DNA of 17,378 nucleotides from a bacterium (GCA_030626045.1 DAOUPS010000010.1:1-17378); one strand, 5' to 3'; shown: positions 7,205 through 14,766, counted from the stretch's first letter. The notes: a model not told the origin generated them from the letters alone. A program made the numbers and translations.

Positions 7205-7346
7205 GTATTTATATCCGAAATAGTTCAAGGCGGGGGCCATTGAGCTTACAAGAGCACATGAGTACACCAAGTTTCATCTTAGAATTCTGATTTTTTGTTA
7301 CAAAAGTGTGTTCGAGAGCAATCCCATAAAAGTATAAATTTGTTGT

Positions 7347-9437
7347 ATGGAACGAAAATTTTCAATTGATAAATATCGAAATATTGGAATAATTGCGCAT
7401 ATTGATGCCGGAAAGACGACAGTGACAGAACGCATTTTATTTTATACCGGAATTTCCCATAAAATTGGCGAGGTCCATGAGGGCGAGGCAACAATGGATT
7501 GGATGGAACAAGAACAAGAAAGGGGAATTACTATCACTTCTGCGGCAACAACATGTTTCTGGAAAGACCATCAGATCAATATTATTGACACGCCCGGACA
7601 TGTGGATTTTACGGTGGAAGTCGAACGATCACTGCGCGTTCTTGATGGCGGTGTTGTCGTGTTTGACGGGAAAGAAGGCGTTGAACCGCAATCGGAAACA
7701 GTGTGGCGCCAAGCGGATAAATATCAGGTGCCGAGGATATGCTTTATTAATAAAATTGACAAAGAAGGCGCTAGTTTTGAAAATGCACTGGGTACGATCT
7801 GGGATCGCCTTTCATCAAATGCTGTTGCTATACAATATCCTATCGGTGAAAGTTCTGAGTATAAAGGTTCTATTGATTTGATCAAAAGAAAGGCTATTTA
7901 CTATAGCGGTGAGCATGGTGAAGATATAGTAGAACAGGATATTCCGGATGAATTAAAGCAAGAAACTGAAAAATGGCGCGAAAAAATGATCGAAAAGATC
8001 GCCGAAACCGATGATGCATTAACTGAAAAATATCTTGAAGGCACGGAAATGGCCGAAAATGAGATTTGTGCCGCACTTCGAAAAGGGACCATTAAAGGAA
8101 CTTTAATTCCGGTTCTTACAGGAACTGCATTGAAAAATAAAGGTATTCAGCCTGTTCTTGATGCGGTTATAAGCTATCTTCCGTCACCTGTCGATGTGCC
8201 TTCGATCAAAGGAACTGACATTGAAAATAAGGAAAAAGAGATAGAGAGAAAAGCTGAAGATCAAGAGCCTTTCTCCTCTTTAGCTTTCAAAGTTGCGACA
8301 GATCCTTTTGTGGGGCAGTTAACATTTTTTAGGATATATTCAGGAACATTAGCTGCCGGTTCATATGTCTTTAATTCTATAAAAGGCAAAAAAGAGAGAA
8401 TTGGACGGATTCTTCAAATGCACTCTAATCATCGCGAAGAAAAAGAGAAGATGTTTGCCGGCGACATAGGAGCGCTTGTCGGGTTGAAATATACATCAAC
8501 AGGAGACACTCTTTGTGATGAAGACCATAAGATCGTACTTGAGCAAATTGAATTTCCTGAACCGGTAATTTCAGTTGCAATTGAACCAAAGACAAAACAG
8601 GATCAAGAAAAGATGGGAATCGCGCTTAAAAAACTTTCCGAAGAAGATCCGACATTTAAGGTTCGAACGGATGAAGATACCAGCCAGACAATAATTTCCG
8701 GAATGGGCGAACTGCATCTTGATATAATTGTAGACAGAATGAAAAGGGAGTTTAAAGTCGAAGCGAATATTGGAAGGCCGCGAGTTGCCTATCGAGAAAC
8801 TATTCGTGGTGCCTCTGAAGCTGAGGGAAAATTCATTCGCCAATCAGGAGGACGCGGCCAGTACGGACATTGCTGGCTACGTGTTGAATCACTTGGCGAG
8901 GGCGGCGGGTTTGAATTTGTTGATGAGATCAAGGGTGGTGCAATTCCACAAGAATATATTCCTGCGATTAAAAAAGGCGTGAAAGAAGCGACTGACAGCG
9001 GGGTAGTTGCAGGGTATCCAATGGTTGATATAAAAACAACAGTGTTTGACGGATCATTCCATGATGTCGATTCTTCAGAGGTGGCATTCAAAGTTGCCGG
9101 ATCAATTGCTTTTAAAGAGGCGGTTAAAAAATCAAAGCCGATTATTTTGGAGCCGGTTATGAAAGTGGAAATAATTACCCCGGAAAAATTCATGGGGGAT
9201 GTTGTGGGAGACATCAGTTCAAAGCGTGGACAAGTTGACGAAATGCTTGACAGGGGAAAAGGAAACTCTCTGGTGAAAATTATAAAATCTAAAATTCCGC
9301 TTGCGTCCCTGTTTGGTTACGCGACACAATTACGGTCAATGACGCAGGGAAGAGCGAATTATTCAATGGAATTCGATCATTATGCAGAACTGCCCGCAAA
9401 TATTGCTGAAGAATTGAAGTCGGGAGAAAAGAAATAA
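7347..9437 (+). CDS. fusA: Elongation factor G
   Basis: The 696 aa match normal EF-G length. GTPase motifs are AHIDAGKTT (17-25), RGITITSAATT (59-69, switch I), DTPGHVDF (81-88, with catalytic His85) and NKID. The GELHLDII and AYRETIR segments of domains III/IV follow, and the domain IV loop GGRGQYGH is present. EF-G uses GTP to drive translocation of tRNA and mRNA and, with RRF, ribosome recycling. Its gene lies in the usual str order but is separated from rpsG by a terminator and 170 bp, so it is probably transcribed separately. No convincing promoter or SD was found; a weak TTGAGC-17-TACACC (about 7239-7267) is the best candidate. It is followed after 9 nt by an unrecognised small gene. 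Confidence 0.98.
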   Translation: MERKFSIDKYRNIGIIAHIDAGKTTVTERILFYTGISHKIGEVHEGEATMDWMEQEQERGITITSAATTCFWKDHQINIIDTPGHVDFTVEVERSLRVLDGGVVVFDGKEGVEPQSETVWRQADKYQVPRICFINKIDKEGASFENALGTIWDRLSSNAVAIQYPIGESSEYKGSIDLIKRKAIYYSGEHGEDIVEQDIPDELKQETEKWREKMIEKIAETDDALTEKYLEGTEMAENEICAALRKGTIKGTLIPVLTGTALKNKGIQPVLDAVISYLPSPVDVPSIKGTDIENKEKEIERKAEDQEPFSSLAFKVATDPFVGQLTFFRIYSGTLAAGSYVFNSIKGKKERIGRILQMHSNHREEKEKMFAGDIGALVGLKYTSTGDTLCDEDHKIVLEQIEFPEPVISVAIEPKTKQDQEKMGIALKKLSEEDPTFKVRTDEDTSQTIISGMGELHLDIIVDRMKREFKVEANIGRPRVAYRETIRGASEAEGKFIRQSGGRGQYGHCWLRVESLGEGGGFEFVDEIKGGAIPQEYIPAIKKGVKEATDSGVVAGYPMVDIKTTVFDGSFHDVDSSEVAFKVAGSIAFKEAVKKSKPIILEPVMKVEIITPEKFMGDVVGDISSKRGQVDEMLDRGKGNSLVKIIKSKIPLASLFGYATQLRSMTQGRANYSMEFDHYAELPANIAEELKSGEKK

Positions 9438-9446
9438 CATTCAAGT

Positions 9447-9818
9447 ATGCTGTCAAAAGAAATTAAACAACTTATAGAATTGTCAAGAGGGAAAATGATA
9501 ATTAGCGAAGGCGATCTAACGTCAAGTTATGTTATAATGAAACTGGATGAATATTTAGAAGAAATAAATTCGAGGCAACGTAATGGCGAGTCAAAGAAAA
9601 AAGAAAAGATAAAAAAAGGTTTGAGTGAGGATAAAGAAAAAACAGAGGAAGAAACAGAGGGAAAAGGTTTGACAAATAAAGAGCTATTAGATAAAATCAA
9701 TACCGACATTGCAGGATTACATTCTCGTAACGCTGAAGAGGAGACAATTGAGAATTTCGAATCTGGAGATAAGAGTAAAAATGAGAATGAAAAATATCAT
9801 TATGAGTCAATACACTAA
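9447..9818 (+). CDS. Uncharacterised 123-aa Lys/Glu-rich protein between fusA and tuf
   Basis: I do not recognise this protein. Residues 1-42 look ordered and amphipathic: LSKEIKQLIELSRGKM, then a segment ending in MKLDEYLEEINS. A very charged Lys/Glu stretch (about 45-72) follows, then a second possible helix, NKELLDKINTDIAGLHSR, and an Asn/Glu/Lys-rich tail. There is no signal peptide, membrane segment or cysteine. It is probably cytoplasmic and partly disordered or coiled-coil. It begins 9 nt after the fusA stop on the same strand, without an SD, so coupled translation with EF-G is likely. Codon-like base pattern and tight spacing support a real gene. The context hints at a translation-linked role, but the sequence does not show one. 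Confidence 0.7.
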   Translation: MLSKEIKQLIELSRGKMIISEGDLTSSYVIMKLDEYLEEINSRQRNGESKKKEKIKKGLSEDKEKTEEETEGKGLTNKELLDKINTDIAGLHSRNAEEETIENFESGDKSKNENEKYHYESIH

Positions 9819-9870
9819 TCTGTGTATCGTTTGGTGCGTCGTTTAATAATTTATTAATAATACGTAAACA

Positions 9871-9902
9871 ATGTGACCAATGGCATGTTTCCATTGGCAC
9901 AT
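9871..9902 (+). promoter_or_regulatory. Hairpin immediately before the tuf start
   Basis: CCAATGG (9877-9883) pairs perfectly with CCATTGG (9891-9897) around loop CATGTTT. It extends past a single bulged A (9876) by five more pairs, ATGTG (9871-9875) with CACAT (9898-9902). The 12-bp stem ends 9 nt before the tuf ATG, with AGCAAAAAT between. There is no T-run, so it is not a terminator. It probably lies in the tuf leader and may control EF-Tu translation. Confidence 0.6.
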
Positions 9903-9911
9903 AGCAAAAAT

Positions 9912-11105
9912 ATGGCTGAAAAATTTGATCGAAGCAAGCCGCATGTTAATGTTGGAACGATTGGTCATGTCGACCATGGAAAAACTACGTTAACCGCCGC
10001 AATTTTACATGCTCTTAAAATTGCCGGTAAGCTTGACAGTGCGAAGACTGTTGATGAAATCGACAAAGCGCCGGAAGAAAAAGAGCGGGGAATTACCATT
10101 GCCACCGCGCATGTTGAGTATGAAACAGATAATCGCCATTACGCGCATGTTGATTGCCCTGGTCATGCAGACTACATTAAAAACATGATCACCGGAGCAG
10201 CACAGATGGACGGAGCTATTCTTGTTGTTTCTGCAACTGATGGTCCAATGCCGCAAACACGAGAACATATCCTTCTTGCCAGGCAGGTCGGTGTTCCTCA
10301 AATTGTAGTATTCATTAACAAGGTTGACATGGTCGATGATCCTGACTTGGTTGAGCTTGTTGAGGAAGAAATTCGTGAATTACTGAACAAATATGAATTT
10401 AAGGGTGATAACGCTGCCGTTATTCGTGGTTCAGCTCTTAAGGCTTTAGAAGCAACTGATCCAAAAGGCGATGAAATAAAGCCGATCTTTGAACTTCTTG
10501 ATGCGCTTGATGAAAAAATTCCGGAGCCTGAACGGGATGTTGACAAGCCGTTTTTAATGCCAATCGAAGATATATTTTCAATTGAGGGCCGTGGCACAGT
10601 AGTGACAGGAAGAATTGAGCGAGGCATTGTTAATCTCAATGAAGAAGTAGAAATTGTCGGTATTCGAAACACTGCCAAAACGATAGTAACAGGAATAGAA
10701 ATGTTCAATAAATCCCTTGATAAAGGTATGTGCGGAGACAACGCCGGAGTTCTTTTGCGAGGCCTTAAAAAAGAAGATGTCGAGCGCGGACAAGTTCTGG
10801 CTGCTCCGGGATCGATCACTCCCCACACTGAATTTGAAGCTGAAGTGTATGTATTGACCAAAGAAGAAGGCGGAAGGCATACACCTTTTTTCAAAGGATA
10901 CAAGCCGCAATTTTACATCAGAACAACCGATGTTACAGGGGATGTTACTCTTCCTGACGGAGCGGAAATGGTAATGCCTGGTGATACTGTAACGCTGACT
11001 GTCAAACTTGTAGCTCCGGTTGCGATGGAAGAAGGAATGCGATTTGCTATTCGCGAGGGCGGAAAAACCGTTGGCGCCGGTGTTGCAACAAAGATCATAA
11101 AATAA
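9912..11105 (+). CDS. tuf: Elongation factor Tu
   Basis: This 397-aa protein starts MAEKFDRSKPHVNVGTIGHVDHGKTT, the usual EF-Tu opening, so the upstream in-frame GTG at 9873 (13 extra codons, inside a hairpin) is rejected. GTP-binding motifs GHVDHGKTT, RGITIATAHVEY, DCPGHADY and NKVDM are intact, as is SAL. Domains II and III follow with RGTVVTGRIERG and GGRHTPFFKGYKPQFY. EF-Tu carries aminoacyl-tRNA to the ribosomal A site as a GTP complex. It is usually followed by rpsJ and the S10 operon; here a terminator and then polA follow. No SD is present despite the very high expression expected for this gene. Only one tuf copy is in the window. Confidence 0.98.
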   Translation: MAEKFDRSKPHVNVGTIGHVDHGKTTLTAAILHALKIAGKLDSAKTVDEIDKAPEEKERGITIATAHVEYETDNRHYAHVDCPGHADYIKNMITGAAQMDGAILVVSATDGPMPQTREHILLARQVGVPQIVVFINKVDMVDDPDLVELVEEEIRELLNKYEFKGDNAAVIRGSALKALEATDPKGDEIKPIFELLDALDEKIPEPERDVDKPFLMPIEDIFSIEGRGTVVTGRIERGIVNLNEEVEIVGIRNTAKTIVTGIEMFNKSLDKGMCGDNAGVLLRGLKKEDVERGQVLAAPGSITPHTEFEAEVYVLTKEEGGRHTPFFKGYKPQFYIRTTDVTGDVTLPDGAEMVMPGDTVTLTVKLVAPVAMEEGMRFAIREGGKTVGAGVATKIIK

Positions 11106-11135
11106 ATAGCAACAAAAATATCCTTTACTGCACTG

Positions 11136-11165
11136 GTCCGAGTTTGTAACTCGGACCTTTTGTTT
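11136..11165 (+). terminator. Intrinsic terminator after tuf
   Basis: GGTCCGAGTT (11136-11145) and AACTCGGACC (11149-11158) form a perfect 10-bp GC-rich stem with loop TGT, followed by TTTGTTT. It lies 30 nt after the tuf stop. This is one of the two clearest terminators in the window. Confidence 0.85.
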
Positions 11166-11182
11166 GACGACGTACTGTTGTG

Positions 11183-11202
11183 AATCCCGAGAACTCGGGA
11201 TT
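11183..11202. repeat. Perfect 9-bp dyad after the tuf terminator
   Basis: AATCCCGAG (11183-11191) and CTCGGGATT (11194-11202) flank AA. It is only 17 bp after the end of the tuf terminator and shares its CCGAG/CTCGG core, but it has no T-run. It could be a second structure from a duplicated hairpin, a protein-binding operator upstream of polA, or a short repeat. Confidence 0.6.
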
Positions 11203-11238
11203 GCTCTGTAATTTACCTAGCTATGAAATGCAATAACA

Positions 11239-11247
11239 TGTTAAAAT
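11239..11247 (+). promoter_or_regulatory. Possible extended -10 promoter for polA
   Basis: TGTTAAAAT carries a TGn extension and a TAAAAT -10 (11242-11247), but there is no recognisable -35 at the right distance. It overlaps the palindrome TAACATGTTA (11234-11243). Weak evidence. Confidence 0.3.
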
Positions 11248-11286
11248 GATACTAAGTGCTTGTTTCAAAAAAGGTTAAAAAACAAT

Positions 11287-13986
11287 ATGACTAATAGCAA
11301 AAAGAAAACACTTGTTCTCATAGACTCAAACGCCCTCATTCATCGCGCTTTTCATGCACTTCCTCCTTTAACCAAAAAGGACGGAACGCCCAGCGGGGCT
11401 GTTTATGGCTATGCCCTGACACTGCTTTCAGTGATGGATCAGCTCAAGCCGGATTTTATTGCCGCGACGTTTGATCTTCCGGGACCAACCTTTCGCCATG
11501 AACAATATAAGGAATACAAAGCGACCCGCGCTAAAGCTCCGGATGAACTGTACGAGCAAATTCCCATTGTGAAAGATCTGCTGCGTGCGTATGGAATTCC
11601 GATCTACGAAAAGAAAGGATACGAAGCGGATGATGTTATCGGAACATTAACCAAAGATCCCAAGCTTGAAAAAAAAGTGGACTCGATTATTGTGACCGGA
11701 GATCTGGACGCTTTACAGCTTGTCGATGACGACACGAAAGTGTTTACCTTAAGAAAAGGAATAAAAGATACGGTTATCTATGACGCGGAAGGTGTTATGG
11801 AGCGGTTCCATGTTTCTCCCGAACAGATTGTCGATTACAAAGCGCTCAGAGGAGATGCGTCGGACAATATTCCCGGTGTGAAAGGTATTGGAGAAAAGAC
11901 GGCGGTTGATCTGCTCACAAAGTATCGTTCGCTGAAAAACATTTATAAAAATGTTAACGATGTCGCTCCCGAAGCTGTCAAAAAAAAGCTGATCAACGGT
12001 AAAAAAGACGCAATGATAAGTTACGATCTGGCAAAGATCGTAACGAGTCTAGATATGAACTTTAACATTAAGGACGCGGAGACAAGCAAGCTGGATGATG
12101 AAAAGTTGGCTTCATTTTTCCAGAAAATGGAATTCCATTCGCTATATAAAAGGATAACCGGAAAAACCGGTACGGAAAACGGATCTTCGAAAAAAAGAGA
12201 TATTGTAATTGAAGAAATAAAGACAAAGCCAGATCTGAATAAAATTGAAAAAATTATTCAGAACCAGAAAAAAGTCGCGATAACATTGGCAATTTGTGAT
12301 GATAATACGGCTTCTCAATTTGTTGGCATCTCATTATCAATTGACAGCTCAAAAGGATATTATATTTCGGCGAAAAATGCCGGTAACATTCTGCGAATGA
12401 TTGGTGATCCCGGTATCTTGAAAGTCGGGTACAACGTTAAGCGTGATCTGAAAATATATAAAAAATTTACAGGCAATTATTTTACATCATTTTTCGATAT
12501 ACAGATCGCCGCCTATATTTTAAATGCCGGAACTGATACTTCATTGGACAAGCTCGTTTTTGAGGAATTTATGGTAGAACTCAAATATCAGAAACAGAAA
12601 AAAGGGCAAGCCAGCTTATTAGATAATACGAATGAACAACTTTTACAAGCCGCGGCGGAACAAGCGGTCTGGATCTTAAAATTACACGGTGTATATGAAG
12701 AAAATATAGCAAAAATCAGCGATCAACAAAAAAAAGAAAAAAAATCCACAATGTTATCTCTCTTTAATGATTTAGAAATGCCTCTTGTGCCGATTATCGC
12801 GGAAATGGAGGACTGTGGTGTTAAGGTTGAAAATAACATATTGCATCAAGTTTCGAACATTACTCAGCATACGCTTGAAAAATTAGAAAGAAATATCTAC
12901 GATCTTGCCGATGAAGAATTTAATATCAACTCGCCCAGTCAGCTTGCCCAGATCCTGTATGAAAAACTGAAAATTTCCACCAGCGAAATAAAAAGAGGGA
13001 AAACAGGGCTTTCAACAAATGCCGACCAGTTAAGAAAAATTAAGGATTTTCATCCCATAGTTCCGCTTATAGAGAAATATCGTGAACTTTTTAAAGTAAA
13101 GACAACCTATGCCGATGCTTTGCCGAAACTTGTTCAAGAGGACGGGAGAATCCATGCCCATTTCAATCAGGCTGTAACGGCAACCGGCAGATTATCTTCG
13201 TCGGATCCGAATCTACAGAACATTCCTAAAAAAGGCAAGTTAGCTGATATCATTCGGAGCGCGTTTGTCGCTGACAAAGGAAGAGTGTTTGTTTCTGCGG
13301 ATTATTCACAAATTGATCTGAGAGTGGCGGCTCATCTATCTGATGATCCAAAGCTCAAAGAGGTATTTATGGAAAATAAGGACATTCATCGTGCAACCGC
13401 GGCGTGGGTGAACAATATTCCGCTGGAAAAAGTAACAGATAAACAAAGAGGAGAAGCAAAGTCGCTTAATTTTGGAATTTTATACGGTATGGGTCTATAT
13501 GGGTTCATGCGTGACAGTGGAGTTTCCAGGAAACAGGCACAGAGCTTTATTGACCAATACATGAGAACATTTTCACGGCTGAAAGAATATATTGAAGAAA
13601 CAAAAAAGTTCGTACGGAAATATGGCTTTATTGAAACGGAAATGGGCAGGAGACGATACATACCCAATATTAATGCCAGCAACGCGATGTTTCGAGCCGC
13701 AGCTGAACGAATGGCGGTAAATCTTCCTGTGCAGGGCCTGGCCGCGGATATCATGAAGCTAGCGATGATCAGAGCAAGCGGTGATGTTGCGGAGCGATAT
13801 AGCAAGAAAGACCGGGCGGTTGCTTTGATCCTGCAAATTCATGACGAACTTATTTTTGAGATAGACGAAAAAATTGCGGATAAATTTATGAAAGATCTAA
13901 AAGAATCAATGGAAAAAGTCTATAAGCTTAAAGTGCCGTTGATAGTAAACGCTAAAAGTGGAAAAAATTGGAAAGAATTGCAATAG
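11287..13986 (+). CDS. polA: DNA polymerase I, with degenerate 3'-5' exonuclease domain
   Basis: This 899-aa protein has three domains. The 5'-3' flap nuclease (about 1-285) has LIDSNALIHRAFHA, YEADDVIG, VTGDLDALQLV and GDASDNIPGVKGIGEKTA. The 3'-5' exonuclease-like domain (about 320-480) has lost its active site: the Asp-x-Glu pair is replaced by hydrophobic residues in VAITLAIC (330-337), and the Exo III Tyr/Asp are absent; only Exo II D387 remains. The polymerase domain has motif A DYSQIDLR (672-679), motif B KSLNFGILYG (725-734) with F729, and motif C QIHDELIF with D853/E854. It should fill gaps and remove RNA primers without proofreading, like Taq Pol I. ATG 11287 is preferred over TTG 11260, since it follows AAAAGG and the flap-nuclease domain starts normally. 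The steric-gate Glu of motif A is Asp677. Confidence 0.97.
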   Translation: MTNSKKKTLVLIDSNALIHRAFHALPPLTKKDGTPSGAVYGYALTLLSVMDQLKPDFIAATFDLPGPTFRHEQYKEYKATRAKAPDELYEQIPIVKDLLRAYGIPIYEKKGYEADDVIGTLTKDPKLEKKVDSIIVTGDLDALQLVDDDTKVFTLRKGIKDTVIYDAEGVMERFHVSPEQIVDYKALRGDASDNIPGVKGIGEKTAVDLLTKYRSLKNIYKNVNDVAPEAVKKKLINGKKDAMISYDLAKIVTSLDMNFNIKDAETSKLDDEKLASFFQKMEFHSLYKRITGKTGTENGSSKKRDIVIEEIKTKPDLNKIEKIIQNQKKVAITLAICDDNTASQFVGISLSIDSSKGYYISAKNAGNILRMIGDPGILKVGYNVKRDLKIYKKFTGNYFTSFFDIQIAAYILNAGTDTSLDKLVFEEFMVELKYQKQKKGQASLLDNTNEQLLQAAAEQAVWILKLHGVYEENIAKISDQQKKEKKSTMLSLFNDLEMPLVPIIAEMEDCGVKVENNILHQVSNITQHTLEKLERNIYDLADEEFNINSPSQLAQILYEKLKISTSEIKRGKTGLSTNADQLRKIKDFHPIVPLIEKYRELFKVKTTYADALPKLVQEDGRIHAHFNQAVTATGRLSSSDPNLQNIPKKGKLADIIRSAFVADKGRVFVSADYSQIDLRVAAHLSDDPKLKEVFMENKDIHRATAAWVNNIPLEKVTDKQRGEAKSLNFGILYGMGLYGFMRDSGVSRKQAQSFIDQYMRTFSRLKEYIEETKKFVRKYGFIETEMGRRRYIPNINASNAMFRAAAERMAVNLPVQGLAADIMKLAMIRASGDVAERYSKKDRAVALILQIHDELIFEIDEKIADKFMKDLKESMEKVYKLKVPLIVNAKSGKNWKELQ

Positions 13987-13994
13987 CGCTTGTC

Positions 13995-14023
13995 TTGACA
14001 AATTTGTCATAATGTGGTACACT
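13995..14023 (+). promoter_or_regulatory. Near-consensus promoter for the lipoprotein gene
   Basis: TTGACA (13995-14000) is a perfect -35. It is followed by a 17-bp spacer ending in TGG (extended -10) and TACACT (14018-14023). This is one of the two strongest sigma70-type promoters in the window. It begins 9 nt after the polA stop codon and gives a leader of about 165 nt. Confidence 0.75.
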
Positions 14024-14031
14024 CATAGTGT
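13996..14031. promoter_or_regulatory. Two operator-like dyads over the -35 and -10
   Basis: TGACAAATTTGTCA (13996-14009) is a perfect 14-bp palindrome covering most of the -35. ACACT-CAT-AGTGT (14019-14031) is a perfect dyad covering the -10 and start site. Their centres lie 22-23 bp apart, about two helical turns, so two dimers could bind the same face. This is the layout expected of a repressed promoter. The regulator is not identified and is not encoded in the window. Confidence 0.5.
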
Positions 14032-14128
14032 CTAAAAAGGAAATTAAAACAGGCGGTCCTTTAAAAAATTCTAAAAGGCATTGACGTGGTTATTCTGTGG
14101 CTCAGATAGCTATTTCTGTGCTTTTTGG

Positions 14129-14194
14129 ATGGACAACAAAGTGAAAAAAATATCAGAGAGTCTTGTCATGGCGGGGCAAAAAAGGAGGAAGTAG
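14129..14194 (+). CDS. Possible 21-aa leader peptide before the lipoprotein
   Basis: An ATG at 14129 opens a 21-codon frame rich in Lys/Arg, ending in QKRRK and a TAG at 14192-14194, two bases before the lipoprotein ATG. Its last codons run across the strong SD of the next gene, so ribosomes translating it would cover or feed that site. It has no SD of its own, and conservation is unknown, so it may be a chance frame. Confidence 0.25.
   Translation: MDNKVKKISESLVMAGQKRRK
14181..14188 (+). promoter_or_regulatory. Strong Shine-Dalgarno sequence (fixes the lipoprotein start)
   Basis: AAAGGAGG lies 8 nt before the ATG at 14197. It is the only full-strength SD in the window and decides the start against an upstream in-frame TTG at 14125. 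Confidence 0.85.
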
Positions 14195-14196
14195 AG

Positions 14197-14622
14197 ATGA
14201 TAAAGGCAAAGTTTTTGATGATTGCGCTTACGTGTGCATGTTTAGCTATGTTTTGTTCCGGCTGCTGTATGGATGTCGGAAAGGTTGTCAGCAGCCAAAT
14301 AAACGCAAGTGTGATGACACAACATGCCGTCGTCACAACAATCACAAGAAAAGTCCCGAAAATGAAGGACAGTACTATTTCTTTTGCCTCTCGAGGAGGG
14401 GCCGAAGTTAAGGAGGGGACTCGGACTCTTATTATTTATGATCCCATAGCCGTAACGGGGACATTCGGAGGCCAGGCTGCTGGCATGATGATATGGACGG
14501 TTCCCATGAAAATAAGGGAGGGAAATATCATCATAGAAATACCTACGGACACGGATTATAAGGTCTGCATAGGTGACCAGTGCAGAACGTTTCTCGGAGA
14601 AGGAAATTATCTTTCTTATTAA
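14197..14622 (+). CDS. Small predicted lipoprotein, cysteine-containing
   Basis: The family is not recognised. The 141-aa product starts MIKAKFLMIALTCACLAMF, a Lys-led hydrophobic signal, then CSGC (20-23), a lipobox-like cleavage site with C23 as the probable lipidated residue (Cys at -3 is unusual). The mature part has a VTTITRKVP strand, the segment LIIYDPIAVTGTFGGQAAG (78-96), and a C-terminal pair C124/C129 in VCIGDQC that could form a disulfide. The predicted mature domain is mostly beta-strand, anchored outside the cytoplasmic membrane. The gene is monocistronic: near-consensus promoter with dyads upstream, strong SD, strong terminator downstream. That set of signals differs from every neighbour and suggests regulated expression or recent acquisition. 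The SD-based start is used rather than the longer frame from 14125. Confidence 0.75.
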   Translation: MIKAKFLMIALTCACLAMFCSGCCMDVGKVVSSQINASVMTQHAVVTTITRKVPKMKDSTISFASRGGAEVKEGTRTLIIYDPIAVTGTFGGQAAGMMIWTVPMKIREGNIIIEIPTDTDYKVCIGDQCRTFLGEGNYLSY

Positions 14623-14660
14623 CAACTGACAAGTACTTAAAGTTTTGGACAAAAAGAGAA

Positions 14661-14699
14661 GGAGCTCGGACACTAAAAAGTTCGGCTCCTTTTTCTTTT
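14661..14699 (+). terminator. Intrinsic terminator after the lipoprotein gene
   Basis: GGAGC-T-CGGAC (14661-14671) pairs with GTTCGGCTCC (14680-14689) with one bulged T and one G-U pair. The loop is ACTAAAAA, followed by TTTTTCTTTT (14690-14699). An A-rich tract before the stem extends the pairing. It lies 38 nt after the stop. Confidence 0.85.
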
Positions 14700-14736
14700 G
14701 CTTGTTCCGCACATGCCTACAGATGAGAAGGGAAAA

Positions 14737-14766
14737 CTATGAACATAGATTTATGAACGAACATAA
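14737..14766. promoter_or_regulatory. Operator-like repeats: two TATGAAC direct repeats inside dyads
   Basis: CTATG-AA-CATAG (14737-14748) and TTATG-AACGAA-CATAA (14751-14766) are both perfect dyads. TATGAAC occurs twice in direct order (14738, 14752), 14 bp apart. TTGACA begins 18 bp downstream. This suggests a protein-binding site, but AT-rich chance matches are possible. Confidence 0.3.

Noticed and set aside
9873..9911. 13-codon N-terminal extension of EF-Tu from a GTG
   Set aside because: The EF-Tu N-terminus starting at 9912 matches the family exactly, and the extension is made of the leader hairpin.
10298..10903. 201-codon minus-strand frame inside tuf
   Set aside because: Fully antisense to the highly conserved EF-Tu gene; the length results from tuf codon usage, and no motif is visible.
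14242..14712. 156-codon minus-strand frame over the lipoprotein gene
   Set aside because: Starts beyond the terminator hairpin, with no signal peptide or motif. The plus-strand frame has promoter, SD, signal sequence and correctly placed terminator.
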